64,000 bases of DNA from CAVPTL01 sp963794415 (GTDB lineage: Bacteria > Actinomycetota > Thermoleophilia > Gaiellales > JAICJC01): assembly GCA_963794415.1 (NCBI GenBank), contig CAWCDI010000001.1, positions 62,001-126,000 of the forward strand. The letters are read 5' to 3'. Shown here piece by piece: positions 44,185-51,983 of this stretch. Both the position numbers and the translations under genes were made by a program. Position 1 is the stretch's first letter. Each line of letters begins with the position of its first letter. The notes under the pieces are model-generated. The model ran no database searches. It had not been told where the DNA came from and worked only from the letters and a program-made list of their open reading frames with translations.

Positions 44185-44567
44185 GGGGCCGGCGCCTCGC
44201 GATCGCCGTCGGCGGGGCGGTCGGCGCCTACGCGCGCATCCTGGTCGATCAGGTGGTGGGATCGGCCGGCAGCGGCTGGCCGTGGGCGACGTTCGCCGTC
44301 AATGTGGCCGGCTGCTTCCTTCTGGGCTACTTCACGGTGCGCCTGCTGGAGCGGCTGCCGCCGTCCACGTACCGCCGGCCGCTGCTCGGCACCGGCTTCT
44401 GCGGCGCGTTCACGACGTTCTCGACGGTGCAGCTCGAGCTGCTCGAGATGCTCCGCCGCGGAGACGTTGCCATGGCGCTCGCCTATGCGCTGACGTCCAT
44501 CGCCTGCGGCTTCGCAGCGCTCATGGTGGCTGTGTGGATCGTCCGGCGCGCGGCGGTAACGGCATGA
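44181..44567 (+). CDS. crcB: Fluoride channel CrcB/Fluc, first subunit
   Basis: Exports toxic fluoride. 128 residues, four helices. GGAVGAYARILVDQ, NVAGCFLLGYFTV and GFCGAFTTFSTVQLELLEML are the conserved Fluc blocks, the last with the pore-lining Phe/Thr residues. The GTG start overlaps the DUF190 stop. A second crcB follows with an ATGA overlap, fitting a dimer of two different subunits. Confidence 0.94.
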   Translation: MRGRRLAIAVGGAVGAYARILVDQVVGSAGSGWPWATFAVNVAGCFLLGYFTVRLLERLPPSTYRRPLLGTGFCGAFTTFSTVQLELLEMLRRGDVAMALAYALTSIACGFAALMVAVWIVRRAAVTA

Positions 44568-44935
44568 GCATCGCCGCGTGGGCGTGGCCCGTCATCGCCG
44601 TTGCCGGCGCCGTCGGCGCCCTCTGCCGGTTCACGCTCGACGGCGCCGTCGAGGCGCGAAGCCCCTACCGGTTCCCGTTCGGCACCCTCTGCGTCAACCT
44701 GCTTGGTGCGGCAATCCTCGGGGTGCTCTACGGCCTGGGCACCGGCGGCAGCACCTCCCTGCTGATCGCCTCTGCCGGCATCGGCACGTTCACCACCTTC
44801 TCGACGCTCGTCCTCGAGACCGAGCGGCTGCTGGAGGATGGGTCGCGCCGGCTCGCCTGCGCCAACCTGCTCGGCTCGATGGGCCTGGGGATCGTCTTCG
44901 TCACCCTGGGCTGGCTACTGGGCCGCGCCCTGTAG
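44564..44935 (+). CDS. crcB: Fluoride channel CrcB/Fluc, second subunit
   Basis: 123 residues, four helices: GAVGALCRFTLDG, FGTLCVNLLGAAILGVLYG and GIGTFTTFSTLVLETERLL. The N-in-FGTL-V-N motif and the TFTTFST pore segment are intact. It overlaps the first crcB by 4 bases. Only 9 bases separate it from gltX. Confidence 0.94.
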   Translation: MSIAAWAWPVIAVAGAVGALCRFTLDGAVEARSPYRFPFGTLCVNLLGAAILGVLYGLGTGGSTSLLIASAGIGTFTTFSTLVLETERLLEDGSRRLACANLLGSMGLGIVFVTLGWLLGRAL

Positions 44936-44944
44936 CCTAGGGCC

Positions 44945-46061
44945 ATGTCAGTTCGCGTCAGATTCGCCCCCAGCCCGACCGGCTCGCTGCACCTGGGCAG
45001 CGCGCTCACCGCGCTGATCAACCTGCTCTTCGCCCGCTCGCGCGACGGGACGCTCCTGCTGCGGATCGACGACACCGACGCCGAGCGGTCGCGGCCCGAG
45101 CTCGAGGCCGGCATGCTGCGCGACCTCGCTGGCTCGGCATCGGCTGGGACGAGGGGCCCGTGCACCAGAGCGAGCGGTTCGACCGCTACCGCGAGGCGGC
45201 CACCCGCGCGACCGGCACGGGCATCCGCGACGGCGCCATCGAGCTGCGCGGCGAGGGGCGTGCCGCCGTTCGTCATCCTGCGCTGCGACGGCCGCGCGAC
45301 CTACAACTGGGCGTCAGCGCGGTGGACGACCTCGACTTCGGCATCACCCACGTCATCCGCGGCAACGACCACCTGCTCCAACATGCCGCTCCACGTGGCC
45401 GCCGTCCGGGCGCTGGGCGCCGAGCCGCCGGAGTTCATCCACCACGCGGTGGTGCTCGGCGAGACCGGCAAGCTCAGCAAGCGCGAGCATGCCTCGTCGA
45501 TCGCCGAGCTGCGCGACGAGGGCTACCCGCCCGAGGCCGTCGTGAACTAGCTCGGCCTGGTCGCGACCTCCGGGCCGGGGGAGCGTGCTCATCGCTGGCG
45601 CAGCTGATCGAGCGGTTCGACCCGAGCGCATCGCGCGCGGCGAGGTGCGGCTCGATCCGGCCGGCTGCGGTCGCTCTCGGCGGGGTTCATCTCGGCGCTC
45701 CCGCCGACGAGCTCGCCCGCCGGGCGCTGCCGTGGCTGCCCGCCCGGCACGCCGCGCGAGACGGTGCGTGGAGATGGCGCCGGCGCTGCGCGGCGCGCAC
45801 ACCCTGGCCGAGGTCGGCGACCTGGTGGCAAGCGTGCTCGAGCCGCCCGAGCTCGCAGCCGCTGCCCGAGCTCGCCGAGGTGCGGAGCCGCTACCCCGAC
45901 CGGCTGGACGAGCCCTGGCGCGCGGGCTGGTGGACGAGCTGCGGCGCCGCGAGATGCCGCTGCGGCAGGCGCGGCTCGTCGCTCACCGGCCGGCCGCGCG
46001 GGCCCGAGCTCTGGTCGGTGCTCGTGGCGCTGCCGCGCGCCGAGGCGATCCGCCGGGCTGA
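44945..46061 (+). pseudogene. gltX: Glutamyl-tRNA synthetase-like gene with many frameshifts
   Basis: The N-terminus is intact: VRFAPSPTGSLHLGSALTAL (HIGH motif) and LLRIDDTDAERSRPELE. From about 45130 the coding signal jumps among all three frames: VHQSERFDRYREAATR, ATYNWASA, DLDFGITHVIRGNDHLL and FIHHAVVLGETGKLSKREHA (KMSKS-type), then the anticodon-binding part (LAEVGDLVAS, RRREMPLRQARL, GPELWSVLVALPRAEAIRR). At least ten indels. Even corrected it would be short for GltX (about 375 residues). TAGCCT six bases before ATG 44945 fits a leaderless start. As the enzyme is essential, sequencing error is likely. The 3' end is approximate. Confidence 0.8.
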
Positions 46062-46093
46062 AGGTGTGGCCGCCCCGGGAGGGAATCGGCGTG

Positions 46094-47399
46094 ATGAAGC
46101 TCCGCGACTCACTCACCGGCGAGCTCCGAGACGTCGTGCCCGGACGCCGACGGGCGCATCGGGATCTACGTCTGCGGCTCCGACGGTCTACGGCCGCATC
46201 CACGTCGGCAACGCGCGACCGTTTGTCGTGTTCGATGCTGATGCGCGCTACCTCGAGTGGCGGGCCGGCCCGCGCGCTCTGGTCGAGAACATCACCGACG
46301 TCGACGACAAGATCATCGTCGCCGCCCGCGAGCGCGGGCATGTCGTCGGCCGAGCTGGCCGCCGGAGATGACCGACGCACTACATCGCCGACACCGACCG
46401 GCTCGGCCTGGGCCGGCCCGACGACGAGCCGCTGGCGTCCGAGACGATCGCCGAGATCGTCGCGCTGATCGGCGAGCTCGATCGCCGCGCGGCCACGCCT
46501 ACGAGGCCGGGCGGCGACGTCTACTTCGCGGTGCGCGAGCTGGCCGGCTACGGCGAGCTCTCCGGCCAGCGGCCCGACGAGCTCGAGTCGAGCGGCCGCA
46601 TCGAGCCGGGCGAGCACAAGCGCGATCCGCTCGACTTCGCGCTCTGGAAGGCGCAGAAGCCCGACGAGGACATCGCGTGGGCCTCGCCGTGGGGGAAGGG
46701 CCGGCCCGGCTGGCACATCGAGTGCTCGGCCATGGCCGAGAAGTTCCTGGGGCGCGAGTTCGCCGTGCACGGCGGCGGGCGCGACCTGATCTTCCCCCAC
46801 CACGAGAACGAGCTCGCGCAATCGCGCTCGGCGGGCCGCCCGTTCGCCCAGGTGTGGGCCCACAACGGCCTGCTGCGCCTGCGCGGCGAGAAGATGTCGA
46901 AGTCGCGCGGCAACATCGAGCGGCTCGCACGAGGCGCTCGACCGCATGCCGCCCGAGACGTTTCTGATGTACCTGCTGCGCGGCCACTACGCCTCGCCCG
47001 ATCGACTACACCGACGACGCCGTCGCCCAGGCCGGAGCCGCCTGCGCGACGCTCCGCGAGAAGCTGCGGGCCGGGTCGGGCAGTCGATCCCGGGCTGATC
47101 AGCCCGCGTGCGCGAGGTGCTGGACGACGACTTCAACACGCCCGCGCGCTCGCCCTGCTCTTCGAGGCGCCGCCCACGGCCCGCGACTCCATCGTCGAGG
47201 TGCTCGATGTGCTGGGGCTCGGCGGGCTTGCGCGAGAGGACGGGCCCCGGCCGAGCTGGTGGCGCTCGCCGAGCGGCGGCGCGACGCCCGCGCCGCAGGC
47301 GAGTATGCAGAGTCAGACCGGCTCCGCGACCAGATCGCCGCGGCGGGCTGGCAGGTCAGGGATACGGCCGGCGGCTACGAGCTGTACCGCGATGAGTGA
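46094..47399 (+). pseudogene. cysS: Cysteinyl-tRNA synthetase gene with several frameshifts
   Basis: Pieces in three frames spell CysS: MKLRDSLTGELRDVVP, PTVYGRIHVGNARPFVVFDA (HIGH), ENITDVDDKIIVAARERG, ALWKAQKPDEDIAWASPWG and GWHIECSAMAEKFLG. HHENELAQSRSAGRPFAQVW and GEKMSKSRGNIERL (KMSKS) follow. The end reads as DRLRDQIAAAGWQVRDTAGG and stops at 47397-47399, overlapping rlmB. Several indels occur before 46520 and again after 46930. GGGAGGG precedes the GTG/ATG start. Probably assembly error in an essential gene. Confidence 0.85.
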
Positions 47400-48090
47400 C
47401 GTGATCAACGGCCGGCAGGCCGTGCACGAGGCGATCCGCGGCAGGCGCGAGGTGGGCGTGGTGTGGGTCTCGCGGCGCGCGAAGGAGACGCTCGAGTGGC
47501 TCCCCGCAGACGCCAGGGTGGAGGAGGCCGAGCGGCTCGACGCCATCGCGATGACGCCCGACCACCAGGGCGTGGTGGCCGAGGTCGCCGACTACCCGTA
47601 TGCCGACGCGAACGCCCTCTTCGCGCGCGAGAACGCCTTCCTGGTGGCCCTCGACGAGGTGACCGACCCCCACAACCTTGGCGCGGTGGCCCGGGTGGCC
47701 GAGTGCGCGGGCGCCGACGGGCTGATCATCACCAAACGGCGCTCCGCCGCGGTCACGGCAGCCGCCTGCCGCGCATCTGCCGGGGCGGTGGAGCACCTGC
47801 GCATCGCCCAGGTCGACAACCTGGCCGACGCCCTGCTTCGCGCGAAGCGGCCGGGGCTCTGGAGCTACGGCGCTGCGGGTGACGGCGAGATGCGCCACGA
47901 CCAGGCCGACTACCGCGAGGGCGGCACCGTGTTCGTGCTGGGCGCCGAGGGCGCAGGCTTGCGGCCGCGGGTGCGCAAGGCGTGCGACGCGACGGTCTCG
48001 ATCCCGATGCACGGCCGCATCGACTCGCTCAACGTCTCGACAGCGTCCGCGGTGCTGCTGTTCGAGGCCGCTCGCCAGCGCAATGGCTGA
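47392..48090 (+). CDS. rlmB: 23S rRNA 2'-O-methyltransferase RlmB (SpoU family)
   Basis: Methylates the ribose of G2251 in 23S rRNA in the known enzyme. 232 residues. VINGRQAVHEAIRG is the substrate-binding N-terminus. The SPOUT knot motifs are FLVALDEVTDPHNLGAVARVAE, VFVLGAEGAGLRPRVRKACD and SIPMHGRIDSLNVSTASAVLLFE. The ATG overlaps the cysS stop. The frame is clean, in contrast to the two genes before it. The cysS-rlmB-yacP-sigH order matches Bacillus. Confidence 0.95.
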   Translation: MSDVINGRQAVHEAIRGRREVGVVWVSRRAKETLEWLPADARVEEAERLDAIAMTPDHQGVVAEVADYPYADANALFARENAFLVALDEVTDPHNLGAVARVAECAGADGLIITKRRSAAVTAAACRASAGAVEHLRIAQVDNLADALLRAKRPGLWSYGAAGDGEMRHDQADYREGGTVFVLGAEGAGLRPRVRKACDATVSIPMHGRIDSLNVSTASAVLLFEAARQRNG

Positions 48091-48554
48091 GCCGTACTGG
48101 ATCATCGACGGCGACAACGTCACCCACGCGCGGGGTGGGGGAGGGGAGTACACCGCGCTTCGCGAGCGGCTGGTGGCCGACGTCTCCGACTGGGCTGCGC
48201 GGGCAGGAGTGCGGGCCGCCGTGGTGCTCGACGGCGAGGGCACCGACCGCTCGATCGGGACGACCCGCCTGCTTCACTCCCGCAAGGAGACGGCGGACTC
48301 CGTGATCGAGCGCCTGGCGTACAGAAACGCGTCGGAGGGCGACGTGACGGTGGTTTCCAACGACACGGTTGTGCGGCATGTCTCACACCGGGGCGGAGTA
48401 CACGCAATGAGTGCTCGAGAGTTTCTCGACCGGCTCGCGGCGGCCCCTGAGGCCTCCCGCGGGGGCCCGAAGAGCACGCCAGCGCTACCAACTTGCAGAT
48501 GCGGTGGATCCCGCTGTCAGAGAGGCTTTGGAGCGGATTAGACGGGGTCAATGA
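48083..48554 (+). CDS. yacP: NYN domain protein YacP (one frameshift near the end)
   Basis: Predicted RNA-acting nuclease; YacP/Rae1 of Bacillus cleaves mRNA at the ribosome. YWIIDGDNVTHARGG holds the first Asp pair, then VVLDGEGTDRSIG, TADSVIERLAYRN and VTVVSNDTVVRHVSHRGG. As given, the frame ends at 48541 with an unrelated Cys-rich tail. Removing one G from the run at 48461-48465 gives ARQRYQLADAVDPAVREALE and a stop at 48552-48554, the expected family ending. It overlaps rlmB by 8 bases. Confidence 0.85.
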
Positions 48555-48576
48555 CGCTCTGCTACGTCAGATTCAC

Positions 48577-48604
48577 TTGACAGGGGCGGAGGCCTGGCTA
48601 TAGT
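48577..48604 (+). promoter_or_regulatory. Strong promoter of the sigH-like gene
   Basis: TTGACA (48577-48582), 16 bases, TATAGT (48599-48604): the best match to a housekeeping promoter that I found in this window. Transcription would start near 48611, inside the dyad described separately. Confidence 0.8.
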
Positions 48605-48607
48605 TCC

Positions 48608-48650
48608 TGACCCTCAAGTTCTACTTGAAGGTCAGGGTCAAGGTTCTTGA
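48608..48650 (+). promoter_or_regulatory. Tandem inverted repeats at the sigH start site
   Basis: First dyad: TGACC-C-TCAAGT, loop TCT, ACTTGA-A-GGTCA (48608-48634). Second: TCAAG-GTT-CTTGA (48638-48650). They cover the predicted transcription start and early leader and share the TCAAG half-site, so they could be operators for one regulator or RNA stem-loops. Confidence 0.5.
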
Positions 48651-48687
48651 GAGTTCTCCCCCCTTTTTGCCAGTCCCCCGGAGGTCA

Positions 48688-49356
48688 ATGGTGTCCCAAG
48701 CCCAGCCGCAGGCAGCCCGTCAGATGCAACGCACCGTGCGGGAGCCGAGCGAGCTGGCCTTGATCGCATCCGCCCGCAACGGAGACGAGTGGGCGATGGA
48801 TCAGATCCTTCGCCGCTACCACGGGTTCGTGCGGCTCAAGGCGAGCTCCTACTTCCTCGCCGGCGGAGACTCCAACGACCTGATCCAGGAGGGCCTGGTC
48901 GGCCTGTACAAGGCAGTCAGGGACTTTCGCGCCGACAAGGAGACCTCCTTCCGGTCGTTCGCAGAGCTCTGCATCACCCGCCAGATCATCACGGCCATCA
49001 AGACGGCCACGCGGTTCAAGCACGCGCCGCTGAACACCTACGTGTCGTTCAGCCACACGCCTGCCGGCCAGGAGGGCGACGCCGACTGCACGCTGGGCGA
49101 CGCGCTGCCCGGCCCCTCGGTGGACGACCCGGCCTCGTGCGTGATCTCCACCGAGGAGCTCAAGAGCCTCCTCGAGTGCCTCGGCTCGGCGCTTTCCAAG
49201 CTGGAGGCCCAGGTGCTGACGCTGTACCTCGAGGGCCACAGCTACGAGCGCATCGGCGAGCGCCTCGACTGCGACCCAAAGACGGTCGACAACGCCCTGC
49301 AGCGGGTCAAGCGCAAGGTGCTCGTGCACCTGGACTCGCGCAAGCTCCCTCTCTGA
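48688..49356 (+). CDS. sigH: RNA polymerase sigma factor, SigH/Spo0H type
   Basis: 222 residues. Region 2 reads LALIASARNGDEWAMDQIL, SYFLAGGDSNDLIQEGLVGLYKAVRDFR and FRSFAELCITRQIITAIKTATR, nearly word for word the Bacillus SigH core. Region 4 reads LSKLEAQVLTLYLEGHSYERIGERLDCDPKTVDNALQRVK. GGAGG is 3 bases before ATG 48688 and 6 before GTG 48691, so the GTG may be the real start. Bacillus SigH drives early stationary-phase and sporulation genes; the role here is unknown. It closes the conserved gltX-cysS-rlmB-yacP-sigH string. Confidence 0.92.
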   Translation: MVSQAQPQAARQMQRTVREPSELALIASARNGDEWAMDQILRRYHGFVRLKASSYFLAGGDSNDLIQEGLVGLYKAVRDFRADKETSFRSFAELCITRQIITAIKTATRFKHAPLNTYVSFSHTPAGQEGDADCTLGDALPGPSVDDPASCVISTEELKSLLECLGSALSKLEAQVLTLYLEGHSYERIGERLDCDPKTVDNALQRVKRKVLVHLDSRKLPL

Positions 49357-49395
49357 GTCACGTCGGTGAGCCGATCCGGGTGGCATACTCCGGCC

Positions 49396-49953
49396 ATGCG
49401 TGACCCACGTTGGGTAACCGGTGCCGGCCTCGCCGCTCTTGCGGCCGTGGTGGCGCACGCCGGCCCCGCCGGTGTGACCGACGGCCGCTCGCTCGCGATC
49501 GCCGGGGCCGCGGCCGCAATCGCCGCCGTGGGACTCTCGTCGGCCGCCTCCCGCGTGGCCGGCGCAAGGCACCGGGCTGCTGACGCGCTCAACGGCGCCG
49601 GCGGCTCGTCCATCGACCACGTCCAGGTGCCATATTCGGCTGTGGTGGCCACGATGCTGGTGCTCCAGGGTGCCGCGCACGTCGGGCTGCTGCTTGCAGG
49701 AGTCCACGCCGGAGGCGGCGTCGCCGCCGCTCCCGCGCTGCACGTGGTGCTGGCCATCGCCGCCGCCTGGGTGGTGGTGGTCTCCGACCGCATGGTGACC
49801 TCGGCAATCGCGTCGCTGAACGCCGTTGTCTCGGGTCTGATCCAGCTTCTCACCGCGGTTCGCCCGCGGCTCGCACCCGCGCCGGTGCTGATTCCCGCCC
49901 GGCCGCCTCGAAACCGGCCCTTTCCCGGCCGCGCGCCGCCCCGCGGACTCTGA
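49396..49953 (+). CDS. Membrane protein of unknown function
   Basis: 185 residues, Ala/Val-rich, with four likely helices (GAGLAALAAVVAHAG, AIAGAAAAIAAVGLSSA, AVVATMLVLQGAAHVGLLL, LHVVLAIAAAWVVVV) and a Pro/Arg-rich tail (PARPPRNRPFPGRAPPRG). No family recognised. CATACT six bases before ATG 49396 suggests a leaderless message. It opens the run of envelope genes after sigH. Confidence 0.6.
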   Translation: MRDPRWVTGAGLAALAAVVAHAGPAGVTDGRSLAIAGAAAAIAAVGLSSAASRVAGARHRAADALNGAGGSSIDHVQVPYSAVVATMLVLQGAAHVGLLLAGVHAGGGVAAAPALHVVLAIAAAWVVVVSDRMVTSAIASLNAVVSGLIQLLTAVRPRLAPAPVLIPARPPRNRPFPGRAPPRGL

Positions 49954-50004
49954 CCTGACCCGCGCGCCGCCCCGCGGCGCTCGATCAACGAGGAATCCGA
50001 GGAC

Positions 50005-50520
50005 ATGACGGCTGCACTCGCAGTCCTTCTGGCCATGCTTGGCACGGCCATCCCGGGGCTGCACACCACGATCAACACGGCGGTGCCAACGCCGATCGGC
50101 GTCGGGCCGCGCTATACGCTCGCACCGGCGGCGGCCCCCGCCTGCGTCGCCGGCCGGCCGGCGACATCCGCTGCTCACGTCGAGCTGTTCGCGCGCGGGC
50201 GCGCCATGCTCATCCCGCCGCGGGTCGGCATGGGGGCGGGGTGTACGTCTGACGTATGGACGACCGAGCCCACGGGCGTCGTGCATTCATCGGGCGCCGT
50301 GCCGACGCTCGGGCAGCTCTTCGCGGCGTGGGGCCAGCCGCTGGGCGCACACCGGCTCGCGGGGTTCGTCTCGCGGGCGCCGGTGCGGGTCTACGTTGAC
50401 GGTTTTCGAGTCTACGAGCCGGTTTCCTGCGTAAAGCTCTGGCCTCACAGCGAGGTCGTGGTAGAGCTTGGCAGCTTCATTCCGCCCCATCGCTTCTACA
50501 CGTTCCCGGAGGGCACATGA
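50005..50520 (+). CDS. Exported protein of unknown function upstream of the copper-type cluster
   Basis: 171 residues. A short hydrophobic start (AALAVLLAMLGTAIPG) may be a signal peptide or anchor. The mature part has PACVAGRP, HVELFARGRAMLIPPRVGMG and ends HSEVVVELGSFIPPHRFYTFPEG. His, Met and Cys residues are frequent, which would fit metal contact, but no known motif is recognised. Its stop overlaps the ATG of the next lipoprotein gene (ATGA), so the two are coupled. Confidence 0.6.
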   Translation: MTAALAVLLAMLGTAIPGLHTTINTAVPTPIGVGPRYTLAPAAAPACVAGRPATSAAHVELFARGRAMLIPPRVGMGAGCTSDVWTTEPTGVVHSSGAVPTLGQLFAAWGQPLGAHRLAGFVSRAPVRVYVDGFRVYEPVSCVKLWPHSEVVVELGSFIPPHRFYTFPEGT

Positions 50521-51375
50521 CCCGCCTTCGCATCCTCGTCCCGGCGCTCGCCGGGCTTGCAACGCTCGCACTGACAGCCTGCGGCGGGGGCGGTGGATCG
50601 CTCACCGCGCCGTCGATCGCGCCGGCCAGGCAGTACCACCTCTCCGGCTTCCGGCCGGTCGGACCGGTGCGCCCCGGCAAGCCGACCGAGATCGCGTTTA
50701 CGGTCGTCCAGCCCAACGGGCAGCCGCTGACCGACTACCAGACCGGGCCGGGCCCGCACACGGGGGTGCACCTGATCGTTGTGCGCAAGGATCTCTCCAC
50801 GATCATGCAGAGCACCCGCCGATCGGGCCTGGCGGGCGTATCCGCGAGAAGGTCACGTTCACCGAGCCCGGGCCATACCGCGTGCTCGTCGACATCTACC
50901 CGGCGCACAAGGGCTCGGAATACGTCAACTTCCAGCTCACCCAGAGCCTGAGGGTTAAGGGAAAGTACACCCCCGAGCCGCTTCCTGCGTTGCTCGCACC
51001 GTCGTCACCCAGGGGTACACCTTCACGATGGTGAATCCGCCGAAGATCCACCTGGCCCAGGCCGCTCTTGTCACCGTCACGGTGCGAGATCCGAACGGGA
51101 AGCCGGCGCACTTCACACCCTGGTTTGGCGCGCTGGCACACGCGATCTTCTTCCACAAGACCAGCCTCCACTACTTCCACACCCACGTCTGTGCGCCCGG
51201 ACTGGCAGGTTGCACGAGCGTCGGTTCGGCCCCCACCATCGCTGGGTCGTCCACCACGCCGGGCGTGCTGCACGTGGGCGTGCTGCTCCCCGAGACCGGC
51301 ATCTGGCGCCTGTTCCTGCAGTGCCAGGTGGACGGCAAGATCCTGACCGCACCCTTCACCCTCACCGTCCGGTGA
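50517..51375 (+). pseudogene. Lipoprotein gene of the copper-type cluster with two frameshifts
   Basis: A lipobox LALTACGG ends the signal peptide. Frame 1 reads QYHLSGFRPVGPVRPGKPTE and HTGVHLIVVRKDLSTIMQ. After about 50815 it jumps to HPPIGPGGRIREKVTFTEPG. After about 50990 it jumps again to VTVTVRDPNGKPAHFTPWFG, IFFHKTSLHYFHTHVCAPG and a stop at 51373-51375. Corrected, it would be about 286 residues with a His-rich C-terminal half. The H-T-G-V-H and H-x-H pairs hint at copper binding. The two indels are likely assembly errors. Confidence 0.7.
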
Positions 51376-51395
51376 GGCCGCACGAGGAGACCCGA

Positions 51396-51983
51396 ATGTC
51401 CAAGCATCTGCGCAGAGCGCTCGCCATCCCGCTCCTCGCGACCGTCGTGACGCTCGCCTTCGCATCCACTGCCTTCGCGCACGCCGTGGTGAGTCCGCCG
51501 ACCGCAGAAACCGGTGTTTTGCAGGTCTTTACGCTGTCCGTCCCGACGGAGGAGGATGGGCAGACGACCACCTCGATCCAGCTCACCGTGCCCGACGGGG
51601 TGGCGATCGACTCGTTCGCGCCCGCTCCCGGCTGGACGCGCACGGTGAAGGCGACCGGCACGGGCGAGGACGCCGTCGTGAACCAGGTCACCTGGACCGG
51701 CGGCCGCGTCCCGACCGATGAGGACTCCGTGTTCCAGTTCAACGCCACCCTCACCGGCGGCTCGAAGAGCTACAGCTTCGACGTCCGCCAGACCTACTCG
51801 GACGGCACCGTGGTCGAGTGGGATCAGCCGGAGAGCTCCGACACCCCGAGCCCGGTGGTGAAGGGCGTCTCGTCGCTGGGCGCCACCTCCAGCACGTTGC
51901 CGATCATCGCGATCGTCCTCGGCGCGATCGGGGTCATCCTCGGCGGCATCGCGCTCTTCTCGGGGAGGCGATCGCTGACGTGA
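51396..51983 (+). CDS. YcnI-family copper-binding membrane protein
   Basis: 195 residues. The signal peptide ends at AFA, leaving His as the first mature residue (AFA-HAVVSPP), the copper ligand expected in YcnI (DUF1775). The beta-sandwich domain includes FTLSVPTEEDGQTTTSIQLT and NQVTWTGGRVPTDEDSVFQF. A C-terminal helix (LPIIAIVLGAIGVILGGIAL) anchors it to the membrane. A GAGGAG site precedes the ATG. Its stop overlaps the CopC-CopD GTG. Confidence 0.9.
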   Translation: MSKHLRRALAIPLLATVVTLAFASTAFAHAVVSPPTAETGVLQVFTLSVPTEEDGQTTTSIQLTVPDGVAIDSFAPAPGWTRTVKATGTGEDAVVNQVTWTGGRVPTDEDSVFQFNATLTGGSKSYSFDVRQTYSDGTVVEWDQPESSDTPSPVVKGVSSLGATSSTLPIIAIVLGAIGVILGGIALFSGRRSLT

